From Streptococcus hyovaginalis DSM 12219 (GTDB taxonomy: Bacteria; Bacillota; Bacilli; Lactobacillales; Streptococcaceae): DNA of 64,000 nt. Location: positions 1 to 64,000 of the forward strand of contig NZ_ATVP01000006.1 of the NCBI RefSeq assembly GCF_000420785.1, in the 5' to 3' direction. The notes beneath the pieces are model-generated. The model was not told the DNA's origin and did no database searches. It was given only the letters and a program-made list of their open reading frames with translations. The stretch's first letter is position 1, and every line of letters starts with the position of its first letter. Positions 28,763 through 38,722 of the stretch are shown piece by piece. The translations under genes were made by a program, and so were the position numbers.

Positions 28763-29326
28763 TTAATGATTGGTATTTATAATTTTAGCAGGTACACCTG
28801 CAACAGTTGTATTATCAGGTACATCCTTTGTCACAACACTTCCAGCACCTACTATAGCATTTTCACCAACCGTCACCCCTGGTAATATAGTTGCTCCCGC
28901 ACCAATCCAGGCATTGTTCTTAATATGGACGGATTTCAAAATTAAGCCCCGTCGCAGTGATGATTCTTGAGGGTGATTAACTGAGATAATCATAGCACGA
29001 GGACCAATCAAGACCTTGTCCTCAATAACAATCCCACCTAAATCTGTCATCATCACATCCGTATTGATAAAAACTTCCTTACCGATGGAAAGATGGCGTC
29101 CGAAATCCGTTCGGAAAGGCAATGCAATTGACGTCGTATCATCCAACTTCTTACACATGATTTTTTCCAGCAAGTCACGCTTACTCGCTTCGCTTTGGAC
29201 TTCTGTATTCAATTTTTCTATAAGCGGTAAGGTTTCAGCAGTAATTTCGTGAATAAGTTCATAAACAATGTCTCCTTTTTTAATGATTTCTCCTGTTTCA
29301 ATGAACGATTTAATTTTTTGATGCAT
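28763..29326 (-). CDS. Left-handed beta-helix acetyltransferase (maltose/galactoside O-acetyltransferase type)
   Basis: 187 aa. Hexapeptide repeats from about residue 75 onward (IVIEDKVLIGPRAMIISVNHP, AWIGAGATILPGVTVGENAIVGAGSVVTKDVP) with the catalytic His in the SVNHP segment. Ends TTVAGVPAKIINTNH, typical of the family. Acetyl-CoA-dependent O-acetylation of a sugar or small molecule. First gene of a pair with the zinc dehydrogenase. Confidence 0.85.
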   Translation of the reverse strand: MHQKIKSFIETGEIIKKGDIVYELIHEITAETLPLIEKLNTEVQSEASKRDLLEKIMCKKLDDTTSIALPFRTDFGRHLSIGKEVFINTDVMMTDLGGIVIEDKVLIGPRAMIISVNHPQESSLRRGLILKSVHIKNNAWIGAGATILPGVTVGENAIVGAGSVVTKDVPDNTTVAGVPAKIINTNH

Positions 29327-29484
29327 ACTTCATACCTTATTTTAGTTAATGTTTCCTTTCCTGTTTTCTTTAGATATTTTATTACATGCACAACCTATAA
29401 TCAAATACTTGTTTTATGTTCTATGTATGCCTATAAGGCATACGTTGTGGTATAATAATTCTAAAAAAACACTAGGAGCTAGTA

Positions 29485-30360
29485 ATGGATATCCGTGTTC
29501 TTAATTACTTTGTCACAATCGTACAAACCAAATCTATATCTAATGCCGCCAAGGCCTTGCATATCACACAGCCAACCCTTTCTCGACAAATTCGAGACTT
29601 GGAAACAGAATTAGAAACTCAACTTTTCGATCGTGGTAGCCGAGAAATTCAGATAACTGAAGACGGGCGTTACCTTTACAATCGTGCCATAGAAATTCTA
29701 TCCTTAGTCAATAAAACAGAAAATAACATCCGTAGAAACGATGGTATTTCGGGTGAACTTAGTATTGGAGCCGCGGAAAGCCAATCTCTGGATATCATGG
29801 CACGAGCCGTAAAAAAATTGACCACTACCTATCCAGAAGTTAAAGTACACATTCTTAGTGGTAACACTGACTATGTACAAGAATATTTAGACCAAGGCAA
29901 TATTGATATCGGTATAACCTTTGGTGCTTTTGATGAAAGTAAATATAATCACTTACCTCTTCCAAATAGAGATTCTTGGGGGATACTTGTTCCAAAAAAT
30001 CATCCCTTAGCCACTCTTCAGACCCCAAAACTTCATGATATCATCAAATATCCACTGATAGTATCTGCTCAGCCCAACATCACCTTTGAAGAACTAGATA
30101 AAGTTGGTGATTATCGCATTGTTGCAACTTATAATCTTCTATATAATGCTGCCCTTCTTGTCAAAGTAGGTGTTGGTGTTGCACTTTGCTTGAACGGCAT
30201 TGTCCTGACTGATGAATATAGCCAACTAAAATTTATAAAATTACAAGAAGGTAACCATGACCCTCTACAAGTTCTCTGGAAAAAACAAAACAATCAATCT
30301 AGGGTCGCCAATAAGTTTTTAAAAATTTTAAAAGAAATTTCTGATACGAATGTCCAGTAA
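29485..30360 (+). CDS. LysR-family transcriptional regulator
   Basis: 291 aa. N-terminal helix-turn-helix (LNYFVTIVQTKSISNAAKALHITQPTLSRQIRDLE) and C-terminal periplasmic-binding-like effector domain (LDIMARAVKKLTTTYPEVKVHIL, GNIDIGITFG). Divergent from the acetyltransferase-dehydrogenase pair, 158 bases apart, the usual layout for LysR control. Inducer unknown. Confidence 0.92.
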   Translation: MDIRVLNYFVTIVQTKSISNAAKALHITQPTLSRQIRDLETELETQLFDRGSREIQITEDGRYLYNRAIEILSLVNKTENNIRRNDGISGELSIGAAESQSLDIMARAVKKLTTTYPEVKVHILSGNTDYVQEYLDQGNIDIGITFGAFDESKYNHLPLPNRDSWGILVPKNHPLATLQTPKLHDIIKYPLIVSAQPNITFEELDKVGDYRIVATYNLLYNAALLVKVGVGVALCLNGIVLTDEYSQLKFIKLQEGNHDPLQVLWKKQNNQSRVANKFLKILKEISDTNVQ

Positions 30361-30428
30361 AATGACAATCAGCTTTCTAAAGAAATCTAGTCTATTCTAT
30401 TTTGACAACTTGGGAGTTTTTTCTGCAC

Positions 30429-30453
30429 AAAAAAGAAGCCCTTTCGGACTTCT
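30429..30453 (-). terminator. Terminator of thrS
   Basis: Minus strand AGAAGTCC-GAAA-GGGCTTCT followed by TTTTT. Confidence 0.85.
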
Positions 30454-30461
30454 CAGAAATA

Positions 30462-32411
30462 TTAGTTTTCTTCAACTGGACGAGATTTACGGGCAATGTC
30501 TTCTTGAATAGCTTGAATAAAGCTTTCAACAGATACCGTTTGGGTTTGTTTTTTACCATAACGACGGACATTAACAGATTTATCTTCCATCTCTTTATCC
30601 CCAACAATCAATTGGTAAGGAATTTTGCTGGTTTGGCTTTGGCGAATCTTGTACTGCATTTTCTCGTTGCGTTCGTCAACATCGGCACGGATACCAAGAT
30701 CGCGCAGTTGTTTTGCTACTTCCCAAGCGTAGTCAATGTGAGCTTCGTTTGAGATTGGGATAACAGTGACTTGATGTGGCGCAAGCCATGTTGGGAAAGC
30801 ACCTTTGTAGGTTTCAATCAAGATAGCAGTGAAGCGTTCCATGGTTGAGATAATACCACGGTGAATCATAACTGGACGATGCTCTTCTCCGTCAGCACCG
30901 ATGTATGACAAGTTAAAGCGTTCTGGAAGAAGGAAGTCAAGTTGAATAGTTGACAAGGTTTCTTCGTTACCAAGAGCAGTTTTCACTTGAATATCAAGTT
31001 TTGGACCGTAAAAGGCTGCTTCGCCTTCTGCTTCAAAGTAATCCAATCCCATCTCATCAAGGGCTGCTTTGAGCATGCTTTGAGCATTTTCCCACATGGC
31101 ATCATTGTCATAGTATTTTTCCTTATCTTCAGGATCACGGTATGACAAACGGAAGCGATAATCCGTTAAGTTAAAGTCTTCGTAAACATCAATAATCAGT
31201 TGAAGCGCTTTTTGGAATTCTTCTTGAATCTGCTCTGGCGTTACGAAAATATGGCCATCGTTCAAGGTCATTTCACGCACGCGTTGAAGCCCTGTGAGGG
31301 CACCTGATTTTTCATAACGGTGCATCATTCCAAGTTCGGCAATACGTACTGGCAGCTCACGGTATGAACGTACATGATTTTTATAAACTTGAATATGGTG
31401 TGGGCAGTTCATAGGGCGAAGAACGATTTCTTCTCCATCACCCATATCCATAGTTGGGAACATATCTTCTTGGTAATGATCCCAGTGTCCTGATGTTTTA
31501 TATAATTCTACTGAAGCAAGAGGTGGTGTGTAAACATGTTGATAACCTGAAGCCAACTCTTTATCAGTGATGTAGCGCTCTAATGTACGACGGATAGTAG
31601 CACCATCTGGCAACCAGAATGGGAACCCTTGTCCAACTTCTTGTGAAATCATGAAGAGATCGAGTTCTTTACCAAGTTTACGGTGATCGCGTTCCTTAGC
31701 TTCTTCACGCATTTTAAGGTAATTTTTAAGGTCTTTTTTATCGAACCAAGCGGTACCATAGACACGTTGCATCATGGCATTGTCAGAATTTCCACGCCAG
31801 TAAGCACCTGCTACATTGAGCAGTTTGAAGACTTTGATATGACCTGTTGAAGGGATGTGTGGGCCACGACAAAGGTCAACAAACTCACCTTGGCGGTAGA
31901 TGGTCAAACCTGCAGCATCGTCAGCATGCTCACTAATCAACTCTACTTTATAAGGGTCATCCTTGAAAAGTTCAAGCGCTTCTTCTTTTGAAATTTCTTC
32001 ACGAATACATGGGTAGTTTTCACGAACGATTTTTTGCATTTCTTCTTCGATACGAGGAAGGTCTTCGTTTGAAATTTGTCCTGCTTCATTGTCAGTATCG
32101 TAGTAGAAACCATCTTGGATAGCAGGACCAACACCTAGACGAAGGTTAGGGAAGAGACGTTTAGCTGCTTGTGCAAACAAGTGAGCTGCTGAGTGACGGA
32201 GCACCTCATAAGCATCTTCATGGTCTGGAGTGACGATTTCAAGCGTGCCGTCCTCTTCAATAGTACGAGTGGTGTCAATCAGTTTACCATTAAATTTACC
32301 AGCAAGCGCCTTTTTCGCCAAAGACTTGCTGATGCTCTCTGCAATTTCAAAAGTTGTCACACCAACTTGGTACTCACGAATAGCTCCATCCGGGAAAGTA
32401 ATATTTATCAT
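30462..32411 (-). CDS. thrS: Threonyl-tRNA synthetase
   Basis: 649 aa, full length. TGS domain first, then the editing domain with [16 protein letters not shown], and the class II core with [22 protein letters not shown], and the [10 protein letters not shown] motif 3. C-terminal anticodon-binding domain. Charges tRNA-Thr. RBS AAGGAG. Third in the transcript after a MazG-like gene and a broken kinase gene, all downstream of a T-box leader. Confidence 0.98.
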   Translation of the reverse strand: MINITFPDGAIREYQVGVTTFEIAESISKSLAKKALAGKFNGKLIDTTRTIEEDGTLEIVTPDHEDAYEVLRHSAAHLFAQAAKRLFPNLRLGVGPAIQDGFYYDTDNEAGQISNEDLPRIEEEMQKIVRENYPCIREEISKEEALELFKDDPYKVELISEHADDAAGLTIYRQGEFVDLCRGPHIPSTGHIKVFKLLNVAGAYWRGNSDNAMMQRVYGTAWFDKKDLKNYLKMREEAKERDHRKLGKELDLFMISQEVGQGFPFWLPDGATIRRTLERYITDKELASGYQHVYTPPLASVELYKTSGHWDHYQEDMFPTMDMGDGEEIVLRPMNCPHHIQVYKNHVRSYRELPVRIAELGMMHRYEKSGALTGLQRVREMTLNDGHIFVTPEQIQEEFQKALQLIIDVYEDFNLTDYRFRLSYRDPEDKEKYYDNDAMWENAQSMLKAALDEMGLDYFEAEGEAAFYGPKLDIQVKTALGNEETLSTIQLDFLLPERFNLSYIGADGEEHRPVMIHRGIISTMERFTAILIETYKGAFPTWLAPHQVTVIPISNEAHIDYAWEVAKQLRDLGIRADVDERNEKMQYKIRQSQTSKIPYQLIVGDKEMEDKSVNVRRYGKKQTQTVSVESFIQAIQEDIARKSRPVEEN

Positions 32412-32424
32412 GGTTATCTCCTTT

Positions 32425-32751
32425 TTATTTATTTTTTAATCCCAATAGCTCTTCTTTTTGAGCTAAAAAGGTTTCCATTTCTTTTTGAATATCGATATCG
32501 AGACGGTTAGCCAGTTCAATCAACCACCAGATATTTTCTGCCAGTTTATGCTCCAAGTGATAGGGTGTTTCATCATAATAACGTCCTTGCTTGGTCATAA
32601 TCAGACGGTTCATGTTGCCAATATCATTAGTTAGAGCTAAAAGATCTTCCTCAATGGACCACTCTTTGTCGTGGTGCTTGAGTTCCAGCTCCCTGTATGC
32701 CCTACGAATGGATCGACAGCGTTCAATTGTTTCTTTCGGAATAGCAGACAT
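32425..32751 (-). CDS. MazG-like all-alpha NTP pyrophosphohydrolase family protein
   Basis: 108 aa, all-helical. The acidic pattern [17 protein letters not shown] and, about 25 residues on, [20 protein letters not shown] corresponds to the ExxE...ExxD metal-binding helices of MazG-like proteins, although some acidic ligands are replaced (N, W). Activity is therefore uncertain. RBS GAAGGAG. 13 bases before thrS, same operon. Confidence 0.65.
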   Translation of the reverse strand: MSAIPKETIERCRSIRRAYRELELKHHDKEWSIEEDLLALTNDIGNMNRLIMTKQGRYYDETPYHLEHKLAENIWWLIELANRLDIDIQKEMETFLAQKEELLGLKNK

Positions 32752-32783
32752 GCTTTTCTCCTTCTTTTGTCTAAATAGGTAGC

Positions 32784-33107
32784 TTAACGATTAAATAGGT
32801 CAAGAATATCAGCAACTCGCTCCGTCATCTCTTCAATCGTTCAGCTGCCGTCTGTTAGCAAGTACAGTTAAGACGATTTTTGCCTCAGAGCGACACCGTT
32901 GTGCAAAGAGAATATCTCCATTCTTCCTCCGCCATTGCGACAGGTTCTATCAACCAGATTTGATCAGATGTCCTCTTTTCTAGCCTCTCTGGTAAAATCT
33001 TTCACCAAATCATCCAATTTGATAGGGATCAGTTGATAGCGCTCCGCTAAATGGGCTGCGATGGTTGATTTCCCATTGCAAGGTGAACCTCCGATGAGAT
33101 AAAGCAT
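32784..33107 (-). pseudogene. Broken P-loop kinase-like gene
   Basis: Starts MLYLIGGSPCNGKSTIAAHL, a Walker A motif (GGSPCNGKST), and runs 47 codons to a TGA at about 32965. The next frame continues with DQIWLIEPVAMAEEEWRYSL, and a third with TIEEMTERVADILDLFNR and a stop at 32784. Several small indels are needed to join them. The intact ancestor was probably a nucleotide or AAA-type small-molecule kinase of about 120-180 aa. First coding position after the T-box. Confidence 0.75.
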
Positions 33108-33129
33108 CTTCTCACCTCCTCCAAAATAA

Positions 33130-33345
33130 ATACGACGCCCTCACAAAAGGACGTCGTAACGTGGTTCCACCTTCTTTCGTCACCAGCACAAAAAGTCTGA
33201 TGACCTCAGAATGGCGATAAGGGAACCACCCTTTTATGTTTGCATAAAATTATATGAAGTAGTATCGCATCAGATCATCTATGTCCTCACAGCAACCGGA
33301 CACTCTCTTAAAAATGATACCTGACAGACATGTCTCCTAATGCTA
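33130..33345 (-). promoter_or_regulatory. T-box riboswitch leader with terminator
   Basis: Minus-strand leader with a GUCC/GGAC-capped distal stem carrying a GGUUGCUG loop, the T-box core AGGTGGAACCACG (33160-33172 region), and a strong terminator ACGACGTCC/GGGCGTCGT plus a U-rich tail (33132-33157). The UGGA in the core pairs with NCCA ends whose discriminator is U, which fits tRNA-Thr of Gram-positive bacteria (also Gly and Cys). thrS downstream makes Thr most likely, but I could not place the specifier codon firmly (ACU is a candidate). Confidence 0.85.
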
Positions 33346-33556
33346 GGATATCACATTTTGTAGGTTTGTCAAGTTAATAAGGCGCGACCCGGTAGCAAAC
33401 GCATAAAACGGTTATCTTTAATGCATGACACAGATGACAATAACTCCTACCTATCGCTTATCTCCAGTAAAAACGCTATATTTTTGAAAAGCCTAAACAC
33501 CGAACGAGACAGAGTCTGCTATTAGACTGAAACATGGCCACACGGCTATTGTAACA

Positions 33557-34909
33557 TTACTTGTCAGCATCAGTATCCCGTAAAGACAGATTACGCACCC
33601 TGTCGACAAAACGCTTCGGTGTTCTTAAGACTTTCACAGAAGTCTGAGCTGTTGTTTTAACAACCATAGATGGCACCCCAAAGGTGTTTCGCATTATCTT
33701 GATATGCGTATATTTTTTTTTGCCATCTATGGCAAAAGGACTGGTGTTCACTTGATAATTTTTAGAAATAATCGCATCTACATAAAGTTCATAAACTGAT
33801 AAACCAAAACGTTCTGCTGATAACTCGTATAACTTCTGCTCTAAACACTCCTTGGTCATCGGTGGGGTTTCTGCAATAGCTGTGACGATTGCTTCTGCCA
33901 ATTGGTCACTGCTATCATAGAGATAACCAAGCATGGGATAGTTTAAAAGATCCTGTAAATAGGAGTTCCGTTGAGCAATGATTGGTGTGCCACTGGCTAA
34001 GCTTTCTGTGTAAGTCAGTCCTTGGGTTTCACTCGTTGATGCTGACACAAGAAAGTCTGCTGCTTTATAATAATAAGCTGTCTGTTCTTGTGCAACCATT
34101 CCTGTAAAAATAACATGATTATTTAGACCTAGTTGGGCGACAAGGCTCATCAAGTCAGAAAGATAAGGACCATCTCCAACAATGACACATTTAACGTTAG
34201 GATTTTGGACAAGTACAAATGGCAATGCACGTAAAATGGCTTGAATATTTTTCTCATAAGAAATTCGAGACAAACTAAGGAGCATAGTCTCATGTGGCGC
34301 TATACCAAGTTTTTGTCTCAAATCCTCGGTATCCTCTGTGGTAATTTCCGGACGTTTATACTGCTCCAATTCGATACCTGTTGGGATGATCCGTTTAGGA
34401 ATCTTAACGTTATAAGAGTTAAGAATGTTTAAAACGATACGACTGGGGCAAATAACCCCATCACAATCTCTAAGAAAATTACGCACAAAATACTTAACCA
34501 TTCCGGGTCTGATAAGACGGCCTTTAGCAATGTAGTGGACATAGTCTTCATAGTGCGTATGGTAGGTGTGTACTACAGGAATCCCCAATTCTTTGGCAAT
34601 CATCCAGCCAAAAATCCCCACACTAAACTCCGTCTGTGTATGAATGATGTCAAGATGGTGTTCCTTGGCAATCTTATAGGCTGAAGACAGCCCCGAATAG
34701 ACAACCCTCCGCTCACTGAAAGCAACAAAAGGCACGCTAGGTAAACGGATAATCGTCGGGTCTTCATCAACACGAATCGTCTTTTCTGTTGTCGTAAAAA
34801 TAAAAACCTCATGCCCTAATTTCTCAAGTTCTGTTTTCAGCGTTTTGATACTTGTCGCGACACCTGATATTTGTGGAAAATAGGTATCTGTAAAAAGGCC
34901 TACTCTCAT
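33557..34909 (-). CDS. GT4 glycosyltransferase, probable alpha-monoglucosyl-diacylglycerol synthase
   Basis: 450 aa, GT-B fold. Starts MRVGLFTDTYFPQISGVATS and has HTQTEFSVGIFGW, VVHTYHTHYEDY and a C-terminal E-x7-E-like SASTSETQGLTYTESLASG motif, as in 1,2-diacylglycerol 3-glucosyltransferases (alMGS; GBS IagA). Its start lies one base after the stop of the cpoA-like gene, so translation is coupled. The basic C-terminal tail would bind the inner membrane face. Makes the glycolipid anchor precursor for lipoteichoic acid. Confidence 0.85.
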   Translation of the reverse strand: MRVGLFTDTYFPQISGVATSIKTLKTELEKLGHEVFIFTTTEKTIRVDEDPTIIRLPSVPFVAFSERRVVYSGLSSAYKIAKEHHLDIIHTQTEFSVGIFGWMIAKELGIPVVHTYHTHYEDYVHYIAKGRLIRPGMVKYFVRNFLRDCDGVICPSRIVLNILNSYNVKIPKRIIPTGIELEQYKRPEITTEDTEDLRQKLGIAPHETMLLSLSRISYEKNIQAILRALPFVLVQNPNVKCVIVGDGPYLSDLMSLVAQLGLNNHVIFTGMVAQEQTAYYYKAADFLVSASTSETQGLTYTESLASGTPIIAQRNSYLQDLLNYPMLGYLYDSSDQLAEAIVTAIAETPPMTKECLEQKLYELSAERFGLSVYELYVDAIISKNYQVNTSPFAIDGKKKYTHIKIMRNTFGVPSMVVKTTAQTSVKVLRTPKRFVDRVRNLSLRDTDADK

Positions 34910-34910
34910 T

Positions 34911-35909
34911 CTACAGCTCCATTACTTTTTGATACACAGCCGCTAATGCTTCCGCGACTACCTGAATGTCTTTTTGGGCAGCTACCTGATAACCGGCTTC
35001 TGTTTTGCTCATTTGCCCCGATAGTATCTTTTCTAAAGCACGCACAAAGCCTAGAACATCTCTGGCTAAATAGGCAGAGCTTTCATCTATCCATCCTTCA
35101 TACACAGGGATGTCTCTTAGCAAAACATTTTGTCGACTAGCAAGTGCTTCTAAAACGACAATGCCTTCTGTTTCTTCATGGCTTGGGAAGAAAAAGGCAT
35201 TGGCACCTGTCATGGCACCTTCATAGATATCACCCTTGATATAGCCGGGGAAAATCACATTTTGAGGATGGTCACCTTGGACAATTTTTCTGATATGGCT
35301 TGGAATGAGGTAATGGTTAATATAGCCAAACCAAATAAAAGTCACTTCCGGCATAAGTTTGGCGACCTTAACAAAATCCAAAATCCCTTTACGCTCAAAA
35401 AAGAGACCCGCAGAAATAACCACTTTATCTGATGATTTGAGGTTAAAGTGGGCACGAAAGATAGCTTCCTTACTGTCACTTTGTTGGTAACGACTGAGGT
35501 CAATGCCATTTGAAATAGCTGAGATAGGTGTCGTTATCCCGTAAGACTGAATTAGTCTCTTCGAGTAGTCCGTTGGTGTAATCAAGTAATCTGCTGCTTG
35601 ATAAAAACGCATCAAATGGCGCTTGAAAAGAGGAGCAGCCATATTAGAACCAATAAAAGAATTTTCAAAGTCTTCCTTAGTTGAATGCGCATGCATAATC
35701 ACTCGCTTGCCAGCTTTCTGAGACCGTCTTAATAACTGCCAACTTTTGATACCGTAAGTGTTGATATGAACAATATCATAATCATCCTGAGGATCCATAG
35801 TATAGTCAATACCAGCTATTTCAAGAGCTTTCTGCTGATGTTTAATCGCCCGACCGATACCTGATTTACTCAGTTGATCCGGCGCTTCTAAATAGAGTAA
35901 TACTTTCAT
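34911..35909 (-). CDS. cpoA: GT4 glycosyltransferase, CpoA-like glycolipid synthase
   Basis: 332 aa. N-terminus MKVLLYLEAPDQLSKSGIGRAIKHQ is typical of streptococcal CpoA, which adds a second hexose (galactose in pneumococcus) to monoglucosyl-diacylglycerol. Nucleotide-sugar-binding C-half includes FFFPSHEETEGIVVLEALAS with the E-x7-E motif. Operon with the preceding enzyme of the pathway. The exact sugar in this species is inference. Confidence 0.82.
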   Translation of the reverse strand: MKVLLYLEAPDQLSKSGIGRAIKHQQKALEIAGIDYTMDPQDDYDIVHINTYGIKSWQLLRRSQKAGKRVIMHAHSTKEDFENSFIGSNMAAPLFKRHLMRFYQAADYLITPTDYSKRLIQSYGITTPISAISNGIDLSRYQQSDSKEAIFRAHFNLKSSDKVVISAGLFFERKGILDFVKVAKLMPEVTFIWFGYINHYLIPSHIRKIVQGDHPQNVIFPGYIKGDIYEGAMTGANAFFFPSHEETEGIVVLEALASRQNVLLRDIPVYEGWIDESSAYLARDVLGFVRALEKILSGQMSKTEAGYQVAAQKDIQVVAEALAAVYQKVMEL

Positions 35910-35957
35910 AAATCTTATTATAGCCTATTTAGAAAACATTTTCAGTAACAAAAACAA

Positions 35958-35980
35958 AAAATCAGTCCGAAGACTGATTT
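35958..35980 (-). terminator. Terminator of the amylase gene
   Basis: Minus strand AAATCAGTC-TTCG-GACTGATTT followed by TTTG and more T. Confidence 0.85.
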
Positions 35981-35981
35981 C

Positions 35982-37433
35982 TTAAGCATTTGGCAACCAA
36001 GCAGAGACTGATCCTGCTTCAGCTGGGAATCTTCCCCATCCCTGATCATCAATCACCACTTCTTGATCAGAATGCCCCAAATAATCGCTAAACACCTTTC
36101 CAGCGTGCAGAGTACCAAGTTCCATATCTTTCCAACCAGCGTCGCCATTTGACATGACAACAGCAAGTGGCTCTGGGTGCTCTTCATTGCCCAAATTCAC
36201 CCAACCAATACAGTTTGGATGGTCAAAATATTCGACTTGTTCCCCATAAACATGGTGCTGGCGCAGATAAGCTAATTTGTCGATAATCTCTTTGAAAGAT
36301 GGCTGCGCAAAATCGCCCTCGATACCGTAGTAGTCCCCATAAAAAAGACAAGGTTTGCCTTCTTGGCGCAGCATGATGATACTATAGGCTAGCGGTTTAA
36401 ACCATTCCTCAACCGTTGATTCTAAGGACTGCCCCCTTTGAGAATCGTGATTATCCACAAACGTAACAGCAAATTCTGGCTTAGTTTTCATCAAACTACC
36501 TTCCAAAATTTGGGACAAATCAAAATTCTGACCTTCTTGGGAAGCCTGATAGAAATTCATGTGCAAGCCCACATCTACCAAGTCAAACTGAAAATCAACA
36601 TCGCCCAGATAATCCATTTTTTCATCCGTATCATCTTTCCAATATTCTCCAAAAACATAGAGGTCCTCTTTGAAGTTTTCACGGACAAAACGAATAAAAT
36701 CTGACATGAATTCCGAGTCTATGTGCTTAACAGCATCTAGGCGAAAACCGCCGACTTGACTGGTTTCCAAGAACCAAGCAACCCATTTTTTTAAATTCTC
36801 GACCACTTCAGGATGCCTAAAATCAACATCATTAAACATCAAGTAATCGTAGTTACCATTTTCTTCGTCAACGGTTTCTTGATTTGCCCAGCCTTTGTTG
36901 TCACCCATAACCATATAAAGCCCTGTCTCATTATGAAGGGCATCATAATCCATGCCTGAAAAATGGTACCAGTGCCATTCAAAATCATCATACTGCTTGT
37001 GTCGTCCTGGAAAGTGAAAATGAGTCCAAGCCTCGATATCGTAAGGCTCTGATATCGCTTCTTGACGATTCGTTTGGTTCATTTTCAACACTTTGAAGCG
37101 TTCTTTCTCATCACCATTAGCTTTGTGATTTAAAACCACATCAGCGATTGGCATGATCCCAGCCTCATTCAAAGCTTTGGTAGCCTGAAGATACTCTTCT
37201 TTCGTGCCATACTTGGTTGGGACCGTTTCTTTTTGGTCAAATTCTCCCAAGTCGAAAAGATCATAAACACCGTAGCCAACGTCTTCCAACCCAGTGCCTT
37301 TGAAAGCAGGTGGCATCCAGACCTTATTGACACCTAGTTTTTTTAGAGTGTCAATGTCATCTACGAGACGTTGCCAATGCTTGGCATCAGCTGGTAAATA
37401 CCATTCAAAATATTGCATGAGGGTTTCATTCAT
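35982..37433 (-). CDS. Cytoplasmic GH13 alpha-amylase
   Basis: 483 aa from MNETLMQYFEWYLPADAKHW, the usual N-terminus of the family. No signal peptide. GH13 regions: I DVVLNHK, II GFRLDAVKHID (nucleophile Asp), III FGEYW (acid/base Glu), IV FVDNHDSQ. Would act on intracellular maltodextrins or glycogen-like glucans. Next to ccpA as in many streptococci. Confidence 0.92.
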   Translation of the reverse strand: MNETLMQYFEWYLPADAKHWQRLVDDIDTLKKLGVNKVWMPPAFKGTGLEDVGYGVYDLFDLGEFDQKETVPTKYGTKEEYLQATKALNEAGIMPIADVVLNHKANGDEKERFKVLKMNQTNRQEAISEPYDIEAWTHFHFPGRHKQYDDFEWHWYHFSGMDYDALHNETGLYMVMGDNKGWANQETVDEENGNYDYLMFNDVDFRHPEVVENLKKWVAWFLETSQVGGFRLDAVKHIDSEFMSDFIRFVRENFKEDLYVFGEYWKDDTDEKMDYLGDVDFQFDLVDVGLHMNFYQASQEGQNFDLSQILEGSLMKTKPEFAVTFVDNHDSQRGQSLESTVEEWFKPLAYSIIMLRQEGKPCLFYGDYYGIEGDFAQPSFKEIIDKLAYLRQHHVYGEQVEYFDHPNCIGWVNLGNEEHPEPLAVVMSNGDAGWKDMELGTLHAGKVFSDYLGHSDQEVVIDDQGWGRFPAEAGSVSAWLPNA

Positions 37434-37528
37434 CTCTATTATCTCTTTTCTTAACAAGTAATGCCCTCATTCTACCATGATTAAAGCTTGTAAGCAAAAA
37501 ACACGACCAGAAAGGCCATGCTTGTTTG

Positions 37529-38530
37529 CTATTTGGTTGATCCGCGTTTTGTGACACCGTGATTGAGCACAATTTCTTTTTCTTCTAGCTCTTCTTTGTT
37601 CATGATCTTGGTCAACATACGCATGGCAACCGCCCCTAAGTCGTAGATTGGTTGGCTAATAGATGACAAGTTTGGGCGCGTGTATTTGACAATTTCAGAA
37701 TCATTACTTGTCATGATTTCAAAGTCTTCTGGAACACGCTTACCTGCTGCAAATAAACCATTTAATAGGCCTACTGCCAGCTCATCTTCACCAACATAGG
37801 CTGCCGTTGCTCCCGAATTAATCACACGCTCCGCTAAATCAAAGCCATCTTCATAACGATATTTGGCTTCAAATACCAATCCTTCTTTATAGTCAAGATT
37901 ATTAGCTTTGAGACCCGCCTTATAACCTGCTAAACGCACTTTTCCATTGATCTCATCAAGAAGTGGCCCTGATACAAAGGCAATCTTATCATGATTTTTA
38001 GCTAAATCAGACACAACTCCAGTAACTGCTTTTTCATAGTCAACATTGACACTAGGCAATTGGTGCTCTAGATCAATTGTTCCAGCAAGAACAACTGGTG
38101 TGCGAGAACGTGAAAACTCTGCACGTATTTTATCCGTCAAACGGTGCCCCATGAAAATGATACCATCAACTTGTTTTGCAAAGAGTGTATTAACGACATT
38201 AACTTCTCGGTCTTCGTCTTCATCACTAGAAGCCAAAACAATATTGTATTTGTACATTTCAGCAATATCGTCAATCCCTTTAGCTAAAAATGCAAAATAA
38301 GCATTTGAGATATTTGGAATAACAACCCCAACGGTTGTTGTTTTTTTACTGGCAAGACCACGCGCTACAGCATTTGGGCGGTAATCTAAGCGATCGATAA
38401 CCTCAAGAACCTTTTGACGAGTATTTTCTTTTACGTTTTTGTTACCGTTGACAACACGACTAACGGTTGCCATCGACACTCCAGCTTCCCTGGCAACATC
38501 ATAGATGGTAATAGTATCATCTGTATTCAT
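37529..38530 (-). CDS. ccpA: Catabolite control protein A
   Basis: 333 aa from the ATG at 38530 preceded by AAAGGAAATTTT. LacI-family helix-turn-helix TITIYDVAREAGVSMATVSRVVNGN with hinge NAVARGLASKK, and a periplasmic-binding-like domain where HPr-Ser-P docks. Global regulator of carbon use, binding cre sites. Candidate targets in this window are dhaK, GH1 glucosidase, galM and gabD. The spacer to pepQ contains GGAAACACTTTCA, a weak cre-like match for autoregulation. Confidence 0.97.
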   Translation of the reverse strand: MNTDDTITIYDVAREAGVSMATVSRVVNGNKNVKENTRQKVLEVIDRLDYRPNAVARGLASKKTTTVGVVIPNISNAYFAFLAKGIDDIAEMYKYNIVLASSDEDEDREVNVVNTLFAKQVDGIIFMGHRLTDKIRAEFSRSRTPVVLAGTIDLEHQLPSVNVDYEKAVTGVVSDLAKNHDKIAFVSGPLLDEINGKVRLAGYKAGLKANNLDYKEGLVFEAKYRYEDGFDLAERVINSGATAAYVGEDELAVGLLNGLFAAGKRVPEDFEIMTSNDSEIVKYTRPNLSSISQPIYDLGAVAMRMLTKIMNKEELEEKEIVLNHGVTKRGSTK

Positions 38531-38722
38531 AAAATTTCCTTTCATTTGATTTTTGTTGTTTGAAAATCACGCTTTCATCATTATACTATCATGATTTGGA
38601 AACACTTTCAAGCCTAACGTTATATTTTCTTTGATTTATTTGAGAATTCATGGAAAAATACCATAAAAACTTGATTTTTAAAATATTTTCTGAAAAAATA
38701 AGAAGCAGAAAGAAGGGATAAG

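Noticed and set aside
33130-33345. Simple attenuator or rho-independent terminator only
   Set aside because: The GGTGGAACCACG core and distal stem loop identify a T-box rather than a plain terminator.
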